DNA of 64,000 nt from Astragalus membranaceus (GCA_039519185.1 CM076846.1:74690818-74754817); one strand, 5' to 3'; positions 9,553 to 21,654 are shown, counted from the first letter of the stretch. The notes: generated from the sequence alone by a model not told the origin. Translations and numbers: made by a program.

Positions 9553-12237
9553 TGTAATATCCCCAATTTTCGCTAATTAAATTATTTGACGTGAAATTAT
9601 ATTGAGTGATTTATTTAGTTGGTTGAAAGCTAATTAAATTGAAATTTGACTTGCTTGGATAATTAATTAATTCAATTGAGTGTCTAGTTGAGTTAAGCTC
9701 ATCAAATTTAGGGTACTTAAAGCTGTTAGGAGTTATGAGGAATAGGATGGGTAAGTGAGGGACAAAACTGTCTTTTAACATGGCTTATATTTAAACCATT
9801 CTTCAGCTGAAATCCAAAAGAAAAACACTTCATTCTTCATTCTACAAAATCTGAAACAGCAAATAGAGAGGGAGGGGGCGTGAGGAAGAAGGGAAAGGGA
9901 GGAGAGGATCTAGTCTCAACCATCATGCATGTCTCAACTATCACCACCATTCATCTCCATATTTCATGCTCTTCCATTTGATACCACTTTTGAAGCCATA
10001 GACCACCTACTGTACCAATATCACGAATTGGGTTTCTGTTGTGAGTTACTAGAAGCAGTTTGTTGAAGTTCTTGATGCAAGCACAGAATCCAGTGAAAAA
10101 TCCGTTGGAACCCTTTTCAGTGTTCGCATCATATCTCTCTGTACAGACCTCCATTTGAGACCATCTTTATTTCTTTAGAAACTAGACAGAAAATGCTCCA
10201 GGTTAGACCCAAGAACCATCTGATTTCACTGAGAATATAGGGAGATATCACCTTCCTAAGTTTCGCTTCCAGAATCAGCTTCAGTCTTGACCCAGCTTCA
10301 TTGTTTCGGTTGTAACTCTCTGGATATAGGATGCATGTGTCTGAAACCTCCACCTTCAGAAACTAGAGAAAAATCCCTTCACCATAGGCTCTCGTTTTGC
10401 TAAGTTTGGTTGAGATTTGAGTGAGTTACGCTCGTCGCAAATTGGCGGTTTGTTGCTGGAAGTAGCTGGAGCGGATTCGTGATTCTCCGTTCGTCCGTAT
10501 TCGCAAGGTTTCGGTGTCGGGTGTATCGTCGTCACGAAAAGGTGAGTTCTATACTCACTAGGATTAAAATTGTATGTGTTGTGAATTCTGGATCGAGTCT
10601 CGCTTTTATAAAAAATCCGGTGCGAAACCGTTTTGCGAAAATGTCGTTTGAATCATAAGATTGATGAATTGTTGGACTGAAACTTATGAATTGGCATATC
10701 ATGATTATTGATTGATGTGTGTTGATTGTTGACTTGTTTTACTGTGTTTTATGGGCTGGTAAAGTGGAAGTATCGATCAAAAAATGTATCGGAATCGGTT
10801 TGGGATGATATCGTTAAGAAAATTTTGAGTTGGGCATCAGACTGGTGGTTCTGTCCTCTGGCGCGTAACTCGCGCACGAGTCGCGCGCCGCGCGCCACTG
10901 TGGAAGAATTGGTTCTGTCCACTGGCGCGTAACTCGCGCACGAGTCGCGCGCCACTGTTCATTCTGATGCGTGACTCCGTTTTAGTGTTACAAATCATCC
11001 CGAACGGTTCCAATTGCATTCCAACCCTTTCTTCCACCCTCCCCAATGATATTATAACTGAATTTCCCTGAATTGAGTGGTAATTGACTGTGATTGAATC
11101 CAAGTTATGTTAGTGCCATGTGATTGGTTATGTTCGGATTATGTTCAGGTGCAGTGATAGCTCATGTGATTGACCATTGGTTTCATGTTATGACTTTGTG
11201 ATTGATGCATGTGCTAGACTGACTCGTTTAGTAAGGTTATTAAGTTAAGTTAGCGAATCATTAGTAATCCATGTGAGATCACCAAATTATAAGGTTAAGT
11301 TAATAACTAGATCACCTAATGTTCAGAATAAGATTAGGTCATGATAAGGCTCAGTGATTGAGTATGCTTTCAGGTTAGGCTCAGTGATTGAGCAGTTTTC
11401 ATTGTTCATTGTTATTGTATATTCTATATGCATCATTGTTTAGGCTCAGTGATTGAGCATAGTTCATTGTTAGGGTGACGACCCTATTTCTGATTAGTGT
11501 GCTGGGGGAGAGGAAGTCATGATCCTTATGAACCTAGGCCCCGTTAGGGACCCACTAGTGATTAGTGGGGACGGGTTCACCGGAAGCTTATTATGCCAAG
11601 TGACCGGTGACACGCTAAGAATCATTCTTAGGCTCAGTAATTGAGCATAGTTCATTGTTAGGCTCAGTGATTGAGCATAGTTCATTGTTAGGCTCAGTGA
11701 TTGAGCATAGTTCAGCCACATAGTCAACTTTGAGGACTATGAGTTTTAGATAATGAATCAAGCATAATTGAACCGAGAGAATTAGTAAGGGGTCGCGATA
11801 GAACTCACTGAGACAAGTTGTCTCACCCAATCCATTGTTGTTGTTTTTCAGTTAAGCAGGGAAAGTTGAAGACCGTGAGGCATGGCTATGAAGATGCTTG
11901 AGGAGCAGCCGCTATCTTTATTTCTTTATGTCTTATATTTCAGTTTCCCTTGTATCTCTGTATTTTGTATTCAGTATCTTAAGACTACTCGATTGTACGA
12001 CTTATGTATTTCAAGTTGTAAATCGCTTCCGCAGACTTTCGGTTTTGAGTATTGAACACTAGTTGAGGGTGTAAGGACCGACTTCATTATATTCAGTTCA
12101 GTTATTTTAAGCACGTTTGATGAGTGATTCATCGAAGTTTAGTATGTGTTCAATATGTTAAAAGGAAAGTCACTCTGATGTATGCCAGTAGTGCGCTTCG
12201 GTAATTTCTACAAGATAGAAATTAACGGGGTGTTACA
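9553..12237 (+). mobile_element. Solo Tekay-type LTR (TSD ACTGT)
   Basis: The 2685-bp LTR starts TGTAATATCCCC, ends GGGGTGTTACA and is flanked by ACTGT (9548-9552 and 12238-12242). The uninterrupted site exists in the paralogous LTR near 40200. It contains a TATA-like site near 9785, a donor-like AAGGTGAGT (GT at 10542), a GC-rich array of GCGCG words at 10858-10955, GCTCA-GTGAT-TGAGC hairpins (30-bp tandem repeats near 11631-11712), hairpin GAGAC-AAGTT-GTCTC at 11810-11824, CTCACCC, and an acceptor-like TTTTTCAG ending at 11851. Confidence 0.9.
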
Positions 12238-13016
12238 ACTGTAGCTTGGGTTTTGAAATTGGGAGCTGGTTGGTTCCATAGATTACGGTTTTGGGGTGCT
12301 CTTGGAGTTAATCTTGCATCACATTGTTGAATTTCTACTTAAGCTGTGAGTTCTTCTTCCCTTAGGGTCTAATTGCAACCATACCTAATTGATTTACGAT
12401 GAAATTTCAGTCTTGGCATGTGCTTTGATGTTGTTGAATTTATGAACTGCTAAAATAATGTTCATTGAGCAGAAATTCTGTTTGAACCCGTTTTGGCATT
12501 GGTTTGACTGATTTTGAGTAAGTATAGCTGCAGAAAATATTGTCTCAAGTTAGGTCCAAAATCTGGGACAGTTTCGGATATAGGTTCGGAATTTTGTGAA
12601 TAACGTTTTCTATAGGACTTTTTTTAATGGTTCCTATCTCATTGTAAACTAGACTCATTTTGCTTCAGTTTGAAATCAGTTTCCACGTCATTCGATCGAG
12701 TCTTAGTATTTTAAGTTGTGTCACAAGTTGGGTCATAGCTGTTGCTCTGTTTTCTGAACTCTGTAGGTTTTTGTTTAAACTGTACTAAATGGCCCATAAA
12801 TTTGCAAAACAAAAATATTATTCAGAAACTAGACCTTTTAAGCTTTCCAAAGAGTGTTCGTTTACTCAATTTCGTTATCGTTTGATATGTTAATTAATTC
12901 CTCAAAGAATAGGTATGTTTGTTGAAAACTTCTGCTAATATGTTGTTTGTGGAGATATTGAATTGTTATCATTTGTGAACTATCGATAGAGCAAACATGA
13001 CCTTTAACTAAACTAA

Positions 13017-13144
13017 AGGATTTGGTGTCCTAAACTAAAGGGATTTGGTGTCCCAATTCATAGGATTTGGTGTCCTAAACTTAAAGGGACTTGGTGGCCC
13101 AATTTTAGAGGATTTGGTGTCCTCGTTCACGGATTTGGTGTCCG
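13017..13144 (+). repeat. Six-hairpin array in the element A 5' LTR
   Basis: Six units have a 4-bp stem around a TTTGGTG-like loop, spaced 21-25 bp apart. Stems are AGGA/TCCT, GGGA/TCCC, AGGA/TCCT, GGGA/GCCC (one mismatch), AGGA/TCCT and CGGA/TCCG. The outer pair changes among A-T, G-C and C-G while pairing is kept. The homologous array is at 41064-41191. Confidence 0.75.
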
Positions 13145-13629
13145 ACTTAAAGTTTAATAAAACACCGCGAGTAGAGTTGTGAGGGGTCACGAAATAGTTC
13201 ACTGAGATGTTGTGGTGTTTACAGAGAAACAGGGAAAAGCAAAGGCAAAGACGCACGAGTAGCAGCTGTGCAAAGTTATGGAGACTTGAGAGATCTTGGA
13301 GAGTTTCCTAGAGTTTCTTAGCAGCTGTGCAAAGTTTCCTAGGTTTATGTTGTATTCGATATGATAACTTAGACATTGTTTGAAGTTACGTATCGCTTCT
13401 GTTGACTCTAAATTTGAGATGTTGAACAATAGGTGTAATGACTATACACTTGGGTTTATGTCATTTATAGATCCTTTTGATAAACTGTGGTATTCGAAAA
13501 GGATATTTTGATGAGTTTTAATCGAGTTAAAATTGTTCAATGTCTTAAAATAGAATGCTACTCTGATGTATGCTAAATATGAATATTCCGGTAGTTCTTC
13601 CAAGGTCGAAATATCTGGGTGTTACATTT

Positions 13630-13644
13630 TGGTATTAGAGCAGT
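13630..13644 (+). other. Primer binding site of Tekay element A
   Basis: TGGTATTAGAGCAGT, three bases after the 5' LTR end, matches the tRNA-iMet type site TGGTATCAGAGC with one change. Confidence 0.8.
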
Positions 13645-13736
13645 TCGACCTAGTCGATCTTAATTTAGTTTAGGGTTGAGCCGATTCCTTATTAGTCTTT
13701 GTTATAATTCTACTTACGATGCTAAGAGACATTGAG

Positions 13737-16234
13737 TGTAACATCCCCAATTTAGCTAATTTCAATAATAGAAATTAGCAAGTGTTTTGCTTAATTAATG
13801 GTTGATTTAAGTAATTGAGTATACTTGATTTGATGGTTCAGGATTTTAATTGCTAAATGATGTGAAGTATGTGAATTATTGATTAATTGTTTGAGTTGGG
13901 AGTTATTAGGAAAATGGGAACTGAGTAGGGCAATAGAGGAAATTCACACCAATTAACTACTTGAAACATTTTCAGTTTAACCTATATTTGGGCAAACACT
14001 CACACCAACACATAATTATTGTCTCAAAAGAAGAGAAAAGCAAGAGAGAAAGGGTTTGAGAGAGAGAGAGAGAGAGAGTGCGAAGAAAGAAAAGAAAGAG
14101 AATAAAGAGCGTGAGAGTGAGGGAAGAAGAGGGTGTGGCAGCCAAAAATGTTATTCTTCTTCTTCGTCAACAATGTCATACTTGCATCTTTTTCCATCAC
14201 ATTTCTTTCCCTAGTCTCTAATCTCTCCATCAAAAAAACAGAACCCAAACACCCAATATCCACCTTTGAAAAAACCATTTTCATCTTCATGCTTATTTAG
14301 AGGAATGATTTAGAGACAATGGCCAGGAACCCATTTAGAAGGAAGCTAAAGGAGTAAAGTTGGAGAAGAGGTTGAGAAGAGGAGCTGATTTTTGAATAGA
14401 AGCTGCTGTACTTTGGAACCTATGAGCTGTTCTATTTTGCTCAAAAAAATGAATTTAGAAATCACCCTTAATACCTCAAAAACCTCTGTGCATGTCACCG
14501 TTGGGGGTAGATTCAAGAACTGGAAGTAATAATTCAACAAAAGAAGGAGCAAAGATAGAAGGTTGTTGTGGTTATTGATGAATTGGAACTGAAATTCGTG
14601 CAAAAGGAACCAGGGGTTCAAGCTCCAAGTCCTGGAAATTCTGCTCAACTGTAAGTTCAAGTTCATCAATTCGTTTTCTACTCATAGGACCAAGATTTGC
14701 ATGTGGTTTGGGGAGGTAGTGGAAGCTTAGTGGTGTTCAAATCTTCTTCTTGCTTGTTGATTTTGGGTCTTGAGCTTCATTTCTTTGCTGTATGTGATTT
14801 TCATCACATTACGGTGAGTTCAAGCTCCGCTTAGGTTTTTCGTTTCTGAATTTGTGATTGCATGTGAATGGAATTCATTGCTCTGTTTTCGTTTCGTAAC
14901 TTTTCGAGTCAAAAACCGTATTTATGAAATTGATTCTAAATTATGCATGTACATTGTGTGATTAAACCTTGATGTGAGTTAATTAGTATGTTTTACAACC
15001 AACTAACAGTAGTATTAAGTATTGAGAGGGGTTGGATTGCATCCGAATCAGTATTTTCACTTAAAAACATAAAATGGGAACTGCTGGAAAATGACATGGA
15101 CCGTGTCTTGAAGAGCATGGACCGTGTCGTCATCTGGTCCTGTCCTGCTACTTAAAAATTTCGTAGCATGGACCATGGCTTTTAAACATGGACCGTGTCT
15201 CCCTCTGGCCAGACCTGAAATTTTGATCTCTTCTCATATGAAACTAGTGCAATCCAACTTGATCATAATCCTTAATCTATTGATAAGTCCTAGATACTAT
15301 TTGAAATAACCGTAATTTGTGTAAAACGCCTATGTTTGAATTGTACATTGTGAATTCTCTAAGTAATGAAAATGAGTTATAACCGTTTAGGGTTTACGAG
15401 TGAGAATACACAAGATTATGATAATGTAATGGACCTGGTGTTCCATTAAGGTTTTGGTAACCACCTTATGTAATGAAATGTTAAATGAATGGACTTGATG
15501 TCTCATCAAGGTATGATAATCACTTGATTAATTAAAAATGATAGTGATTGGGGTGACGACCTCTACGGGTAGCATACTAGGGGCGGGAAGTCATGAGCCC
15601 ATAACCTAGGCCCCCTCTTCCAAGTTTGCCCACTGATGAAAGGATTAGTGGATTGGCGTTCACTGGGAAATCGCGTGGTGGTTGCCGGTGTTATGCGTAT
15701 GTTAATGTTACACGTAGCTATCTCGACTCGGGCTACGATTAAAATGATGCATAATGAATTGCGAGTGTGTAGTGAGGGGTCTCGATAGGACTCACTGAGA
15801 TGTTTATCTCACCCTTTATATGTTGTGGTTTTTACAGAGAAACAGGGAAAAGCAAAAGCAAAGAAGCACGGTTAGCCGGTGCACCATATGGAGATCATGA
15901 AGATACTGAGGATTTAGTTTAGTGCTGACGTTGTTTCCCTTAGTTTTATTATGTATCTCGATACTAGGACTTGAATTGGATTAAGGGTTATGTATCGTTC
16001 CGCTATTTCTGTTATGGATATTGAACATTAGGATGAAGAAAGGACTTTTAAAAACATGGAATTTATGTTAAGTATGTACTTCTATTTGAAGGTATGAAAT
16101 ATGAGTGGCCGCTTGATGAGTTTTCCTTAAAGTTTTAGTTTAGTTCAATGTCCGTAAATAGGAATTTGACTCTGATGTATGCTTAAAGATGTATCCTGGT
16201 ATTTCTTCTATGGTTAAGATATTAGGGTATTACA
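13737..16234 (+). mobile_element. Solo Tekay-type LTR (TSD TTGAG)
   Basis: The 2498-bp LTR (TGTAACATCCCC to GGGTATTACA) is flanked by TTGAG (13732-13736 and 16235-16239), inserted in the leader of element A just after its primer binding site. It contains a GA run (14058-14078), a donor-like CGGTGAGTT (GT at 14814), repeated CATGGACCGTGTC words at 15096-15202, inverted-repeat units near 15430-15535, hairpin GAGAT-GTTT-ATCTC at 15797-15810, CTCACCC and an acceptor-like TTTTTACAG ending at 15837. Confidence 0.9.
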
Positions 16235-16239
16235 TTGAG

Positions 16240-16960
16240 CTGATCAACTTAATACTTGGTGCATTATAAGCGGGATTATGGCGGGATGACCAAGACGCAA
16301 TCCTCGACCAAGACCCGAAGTTCCTCAAAACCCCAGTCCCTAGTGAGTGCACTGTTATGTGCCGAATGATCAGTGTGAAGATATGATTTTAGAACAGTAC
16401 ATTACTGAGTGTGAAGAGTTGTCCCAGTTGTATGAGTTGGCTAGCTATGTGCCGAATGATCAGTGGTGGGAAAGAGATATAAGCAGGGATTGATGAAGGA
16501 CATTGAGTAAAGTTTGGTTCTTTTGCTTACATCTGTTATGTCGCGGTTGCAATAAACGATTATGGTTGAAGGTGACCATACAAAGTGGAGTGCCAGTCGA
16601 AGGTACTTTGGTTATGGCAAGAAAAGTTGGGATCATTATGCTTACAGAGGGATCCGAACGGACGTGTCAACAAGGGCAAACAGGTCCACAAGTTTGAAAC
16701 CCAAAAATCTGGAATTTGTGCTATAGTGTGGAAGCCTCCACGAAGGTAAGTGTCGGCTTGGATCAATTCAGAGATACTATTGTAGGGAAGAGATTCCTTG
16801 CGTAAAGGGTTGCCAGAATCTAGAGGAGTCAGTCTGTATAGATATTGTTTTGAGGATTGGCTGTTCGCCGATTATGTTACGTTAGATTGTTTCAACTGAA
16901 CAATCAGTTCTCCTTTCGAATCGGTAGTTACCGAAGACATTCTCTGAAGTTGTTATCTCC
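16240..16960 (+). pseudogene. Decayed gag of Tekay element A
   Basis: Fragments of a Tekay-type Gag appear in several frames: an Arg/Pro-rich start near 16276, a short gag-like segment near 16437-16500, and a zinc-knuckle remnant near 16718-16755 (Cys, CG, His, Cys spacing recoverable only with a 1-base shift). Much of gag and essentially all of the protease are missing. Long dead. Confidence 0.55.
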
Positions 16961-16981
16961 TTTACCTCTACAAGTCAGTGC

Positions 16982-18971
16982 TTGTTCCAAGGAGCGGAAG
17001 CTTATGTTATGATACTGTCATCGGCTACTGAAACAGGTTTAGACTTAACCTCTGTACAAGTAGTGAATGAGTTTCTTGATGTCTTTTCGGGCGAAGTTTC
17101 TTCTTTACCTCCGGATCGTGAGGTAGAGTTCTCAATAGAATTGTTTCCGGGTACAGGATCAATTTCTATTGCTCCGTACAGAATGTCCCCTTTGGAGCTG
17201 AAAGAGCTTAAAACCCAACTTGAAGATCTGATCTCTAACCAGTTTATTAGACTGAGTGCTTCACCATGGGGTGCTCTGGTGTTATTGGTTAAGAAGATAT
17301 ATGGGAGCATGAGGTTGTGCATTGATTACTGGCAGTTGAATAAAGTGACTATCAAGAACAAGTACCCGTTGCCAAGAATAGATGATTTGTTAGATCAACT
17401 CTAGATACGGTATTTTCCAAAATCGATTTGAGGTCGGGTTATCACCAGATTAAAGTTAGAGCTCTGGATATTCCGAAGACAGCTTTCCGCACCAGATACA
17501 GACATTATGAGCTTGTAGTGATGCTCTTCGAACTAACCAATGCTCCAGCGGTATTCATGGATTACATGAACCGAGTTTTTCATCCTTACCTGGATCAGTT
17601 TGTAGTGGTATTTATTGATGACATCTTGGTGTACTCTAAGACCATTGAGGAGCATGTGCAACACCTCCGCATTTTTCTTAATGTACTCCGAGAATAGCAA
17701 CAGTACGCTAAACTGACAAAGTGTGACTTCTGGATGTTAGAAGTGAAATTTCCCAGGCATGTCATATCTCAGTCAGGAGTTGTAGTGGTTCCCAGCAAAG
17801 TAGAAGCAGTGGTAAATGGGGCACGACCATCTACGGTTACTGAAGTGAGAAGTCTCTTGGGATTAGCAGGATACTACCGGAGATTTATTCAAGGATTCTC
17901 CCAATTGGTTCTTCCACTCACTCGGTTAACTCACAAGGGTCAACCGTTTGTTTGGGACGCTGATTAGGAAGAATACTTCTTAGAGTTGAAAGCTCGGTTG
18001 ACTTCTGTACCAATCCTAATTCTTGCAGATCCGTCTCTGGGATTTCATATATACAGTGACGCCTCTGGCAAGGGTTTAGGATGTGTCTTGATGCAGAATC
18101 AGCAAGTTGTAGCCTATGCCTCTCAACAGTTGAAGACCCATGAAGAAAACTACCCTACACATGATTTGGAGTTAGCAGCAATTGTGTATGCATTGAAAAT
18201 TTGGAGACATTACCTTTACGGTTCTCATGTCGAAGTATTCTGTGATCACAAGAGTTTGAAGTACCTGTTTGATCAAAAGGAGTTAAATAACCAGCAAAGA
18301 AGGTGGGTAGAATTTTTGAAGGATTATGACTTCGAGTTGAAGTATCATCCCGAAAAAGTCAATATGGTAGCAAATCCATTAATCAGAAAGTCTCTTCACA
18401 CCGCTGAGTTAATGTTAATGGTGCATGAAATGGCTCTCTTGGAATCTTTTAGGGATCTCAATTTGAAAGTGAGACCTAGAAGAAACCGTTTGGTGCTGGA
18501 TCATATTCAAATTTCGAGTTCGTTGAGAAATTTAATTCGGTCAGCTCAAGAGATTGATGTGGAGCTTCAAGCTAAAAAGGGATTGCCTGGTTTCACGGAA
18601 GATAGTGACAATGTAATTTGCTTCAATGGATGTAAATGTGTGCCCAATGATGAAGACATTAAGAAGCAAGTGTTAGAAGAAGCCCATAAGAGTCGAATTC
18701 CATACATCCCGGGTCAACCAAGTTGTATCAAGATTTGAAGAAATTGTATTGGTGCCCAAGGATGAAAACGGAGATTGCGGAGAAAACCAAACAGAGAAAA
18801 CCATTCAAACCCTGGATGACCAAACGGAGAAAACCATTCAAACCCTGGATGACATGCTTCGGGCCTGTGTACTGGATAGTGGAGGTAAATGGGAGGATCA
18901 TCTTCCGTTGGTGGAGTTCGCCTTCAATAACAATCATCACTCTCGAATGGCTCCGTATGAGGCATTATACG
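16982..18971 (+). pseudogene. Decayed pol (RT, RNase H, partial integrase) of Tekay element A
   Basis: RT motifs are clear: LVKK, MRLCIDYxQLN near 17310-17340, and an intact FIDD catalytic box at 17611-17622. RNase H follows (YSDAS near 18045, THDLELAAIV near 18155). Damage includes a frameshift and stop near 17402, stops at 17695-17697 and 17965-17967, and another frameshift near 18700-18740. Just after the H2C2 region the sequence jumps to the post-catalytic integrase segment, so most of the DDE core is deleted. At the joint is a tandem 36-bp duplication (about 18783-18854). The reading stops at 18971, where the Ogre element is inserted, and resumes at 36194. Confidence 0.85.
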
Positions 18972-21303
18972 TGTTGCACCCCGAAAAATCCCCGGTTTGG
19001 GTTTCTCGATGTACAACGTGGAAAATTTTTGGAGCCGCCACCAATATTTTAATTTTAAGACCAAAACATTGAAAAAAGGTCTTTTTGGACAAGGCGGATG
19101 GTCTTTTGAAAACTAGAGATATAGGTTCGGGGGTCGATTACGTGCGAGGAAGGTGTTAGCACCGCGCACGTCCTTTCTACCGAAAGGGAACCTCTAATTA
19201 AATGTGTGGTTTTAACGTTTGATTTGAAAAATATCTAGGTTTGCCTATTTATTTGAAGAATGAATGGGAAAACTTAACAAAATTTTTATTTTTGGCGAGA
19301 AATGGGGAAAAAAAAGGTTTTTTTAGAAAAAGTGCTTGACGGGACATGGCCCGCTCCTACGTATCTCCCGGTGCGATGGAGAATTCAAAGCTACGTAGTT
19401 CTTGGTTCTTTTTGAAAAGTTTTTGTTTTTTATCTTTTTAGTGAGTTTTTTGAAATAGGACGAGCATTAGCAAATGATTAAACTAGCAGGGGGCTATGAT
19501 GAATCACTACTAAATACTCAAAAAAGGAGGGTTGCACCGCTAGTCAAACGAACAAAGGTTCTGATGGACTATTGATAACAACTCGTTTTTATTATCTTTT
19601 TTTGAAAGTGATTTTCGAAAGAGATTGATTTGCACGAGGATCAAACTAACAAAGGTTATGATGGGTCATCGTTCATTATTCTTGTGAGAAAAGGACATTG
19701 CCACTAATAGCTAAATGAACAAAGGCTCTGATGAGCTACTAGCAACAATGGGTTTGAAAATGATTCCTTTTGTTTGTTTTATGGTTGCGAAAAGGATTTT
19801 TATTCGTTGCGCTTGACGAGAACGTGACTCGCTCCTACGTATCCCAAATGGGAATCAAAGCGACGTAGTTCTAATGAAAATGTTTTTGAAGAGGTTTGGA
19901 AGGGGAAGAGCTTTCATAACGATCAAGCAAGCAAAGGCTTTGAGTGATCATTACTAATAACCCTTAATGGCGTTCATGACAATCAAACAAGCCAAGGCTT
20001 TGAGTGATAGTCACTAGTAACTCGTACTAATTGGAATAGAGTTTGAGAGATTTTTTGGAAAAAAAAAGGGTGAAGGTACTATCAATGATTGATTACAAAA
20101 GTTCAAGCACATTCAATAATCACGAAATCATGCATATGTTGAATATTTAATCAAGACTAAACATGCTAGTATGATTTTGATTAAACTAAGGAACACATGA
20201 GCAACGATTTCTCAAAGAGGGGGGCAATTTTGGCACGGATCACAATAATTAAATAATAACAAATGTAAAGACAGAAATACCTCTAATGAAGGCAGATCCT
20301 ACAACTTGAAGAATGCGACCCCAACTAACTCTTAGCGAAGGATCAGCTCTGACGGACCAACGGAACGAATAGAGCAGAAAAATAAAGCGTAGAAGAGTTT
20401 TTCTAAAACGAGAGAGATTTCGAAAAAAATGAGTTTTTTCTCTGATCTCGTGAAAATACGTCCCTTTGAAATGAAAAATGAGCTTCCTATTTATAGGAAA
20501 TCAGATTTGATCTATTTTAGGAAATAGGCTAATCGATTATGTTGAAAAACACTTGGTATGCATAATCGATTATGTGCTCTGGATCTCAGATTCAATAATC
20601 GATTATGTGCCTTGGGTTTCAGAGTCAATAATCGATTATGCTCTTGACTATTTTCAGGAGGATAATCGATTATAGCCTTGGTATAATCGATTAGGTGCTT
20701 CAAAAATATGTTGACACTTTCCAAAAATACTTCATAATTTATTATAGGCTTAGTTTAAAAGATGGCATAATCGATTAGTTGCTTCCTTAGATCTTACTAA
20801 TCGATTATGTGCTTCAATTACACAAGGAGGTAATCGATTATTGGCCTGTATGGAAAGGAGTGAATAATCGATTATGCTCCTGACTGAAAGGAGTGGAATA
20901 ATCGATTATTTGCTTGAAGGAAGGATGTGATGTAATCGATTGAGTGCCTTCCTAAAAACATGGATAATTTCCTTATTCATCAAGAATATATTATATGCAT
21001 GATAAAATCAATTTTATACTTTCTAAAAAATTATTTTCATGCATGAGGCTTATTGAAAAATATTTTCATGCAAAAATTATTTTTATTGACCCTTTTGTGA
21101 GAAATGACCAAAATGCCCTTCTTGATCCTAAAACCCTAATTTCCCCAAAAAGTGCATTTTAACCCTAAAAATGATTTCAAAAACTTTGGAGTGGTTTCTA
21201 GGACCCAAAATGCAATACATTTTATTATTATTATTTTTTTTGTTTTTTTTTTGTGTGGAAAATTAGGGTTTTGACCTAAGCCGGACAAAATTGGGGTATG
21301 ACA
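18972..21303 (-). repeat. 3' LTR of Ogre
   Basis: The LTR runs from TGTTGCACCC to GGGGTATGACA (2332 bp). The proximal half has a duplicated module (GCTCCTACGTATC...CTACGTAGTTCT at about 19355-19402 and 19830-19872) and repeated AACAAAGGTTCTGATG-like words. The distal part 20240-21060 is homologous to copia LTRs here and carries the TATA box (plus 20486-20497) and the AATCGATT array. Confidence 0.95.
20531..20941 (-). promoter_or_regulatory. AATCGATT promoter array in Ogre U3 (3' LTR)
   Basis: Copies start at 20531, 20564, 20597, 20630, 20664, 20685, 20769, 20799, 20832, 20866, 20900 and 20934, with a degenerate unit near 20737. Typical spacing is 33-34 bp. The first unit is 34 bp from the TATA box at 20486-20497. 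The 5' LTR carries the same array at 35418-35828, with one site mutated near 35516-35523 and its TATA box at 35373-35384. Confidence 0.8.
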
Positions 21304-21317
21304 GCTGCCCCTCTTTA
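21304..21317 (-). other. Polypurine tract of Ogre
   Basis: On the minus strand TAAAGAGGGGCAGC directly precedes the 3' LTR. Confidence 0.75.
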
Positions 21318-21654
21318 TCTGGATTTTAACGAGGAATATGGATTGGCTGAAACATATTCCGAGGCAAAATAGAGATAAAGAATTCAGGAAGTATACCGAT
21401 TTTGTCTCCTTAGGCAAAAACCCGAATTTTCCCATTTTTTCTTTTCTCATTTTTTTTTTGTTTTTGTTGATGTCAGATGAAAAATGCAATATGCAACCAA
21501 AAACAGATTGGATTTTTTTTTGGATCACCACTTGGTGTGCTAATTATAAAAACAACGATTTATGAGTTTAACACTTGGCGTGCAAAAGCAGGAAATAAAG
21601 CGGTAAAGAACGCGGTAAAGAAGGCAGTAAAGAAGGCGCACTGAGGACTCAGGA

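Larger units (their letters stand above)
9152..13626 (+). repeat. 5' LTR of Tekay element A, interrupted
   Basis: The parts 9152-9552 and 12243-13626 are colinear with the 3' LTR at 39769-41681. Its first ~75 bp are missing because a minus-strand LTR lies at the junction. It is split by a solo LTR at 9553-12237; removing that LTR and one TSD restores the order seen near 40190-40215. It ends GGGTGTTACA at 13626, followed by a primer binding site. It contains the hairpin array at 13017-13144. Confidence 0.8.

Noticed and set aside
14024..14669. Two minus-strand frames of 88 and 107 residues
   Set aside because: Antisense of the purine-rich leader of a plus-strand solo LTR; no motifs.
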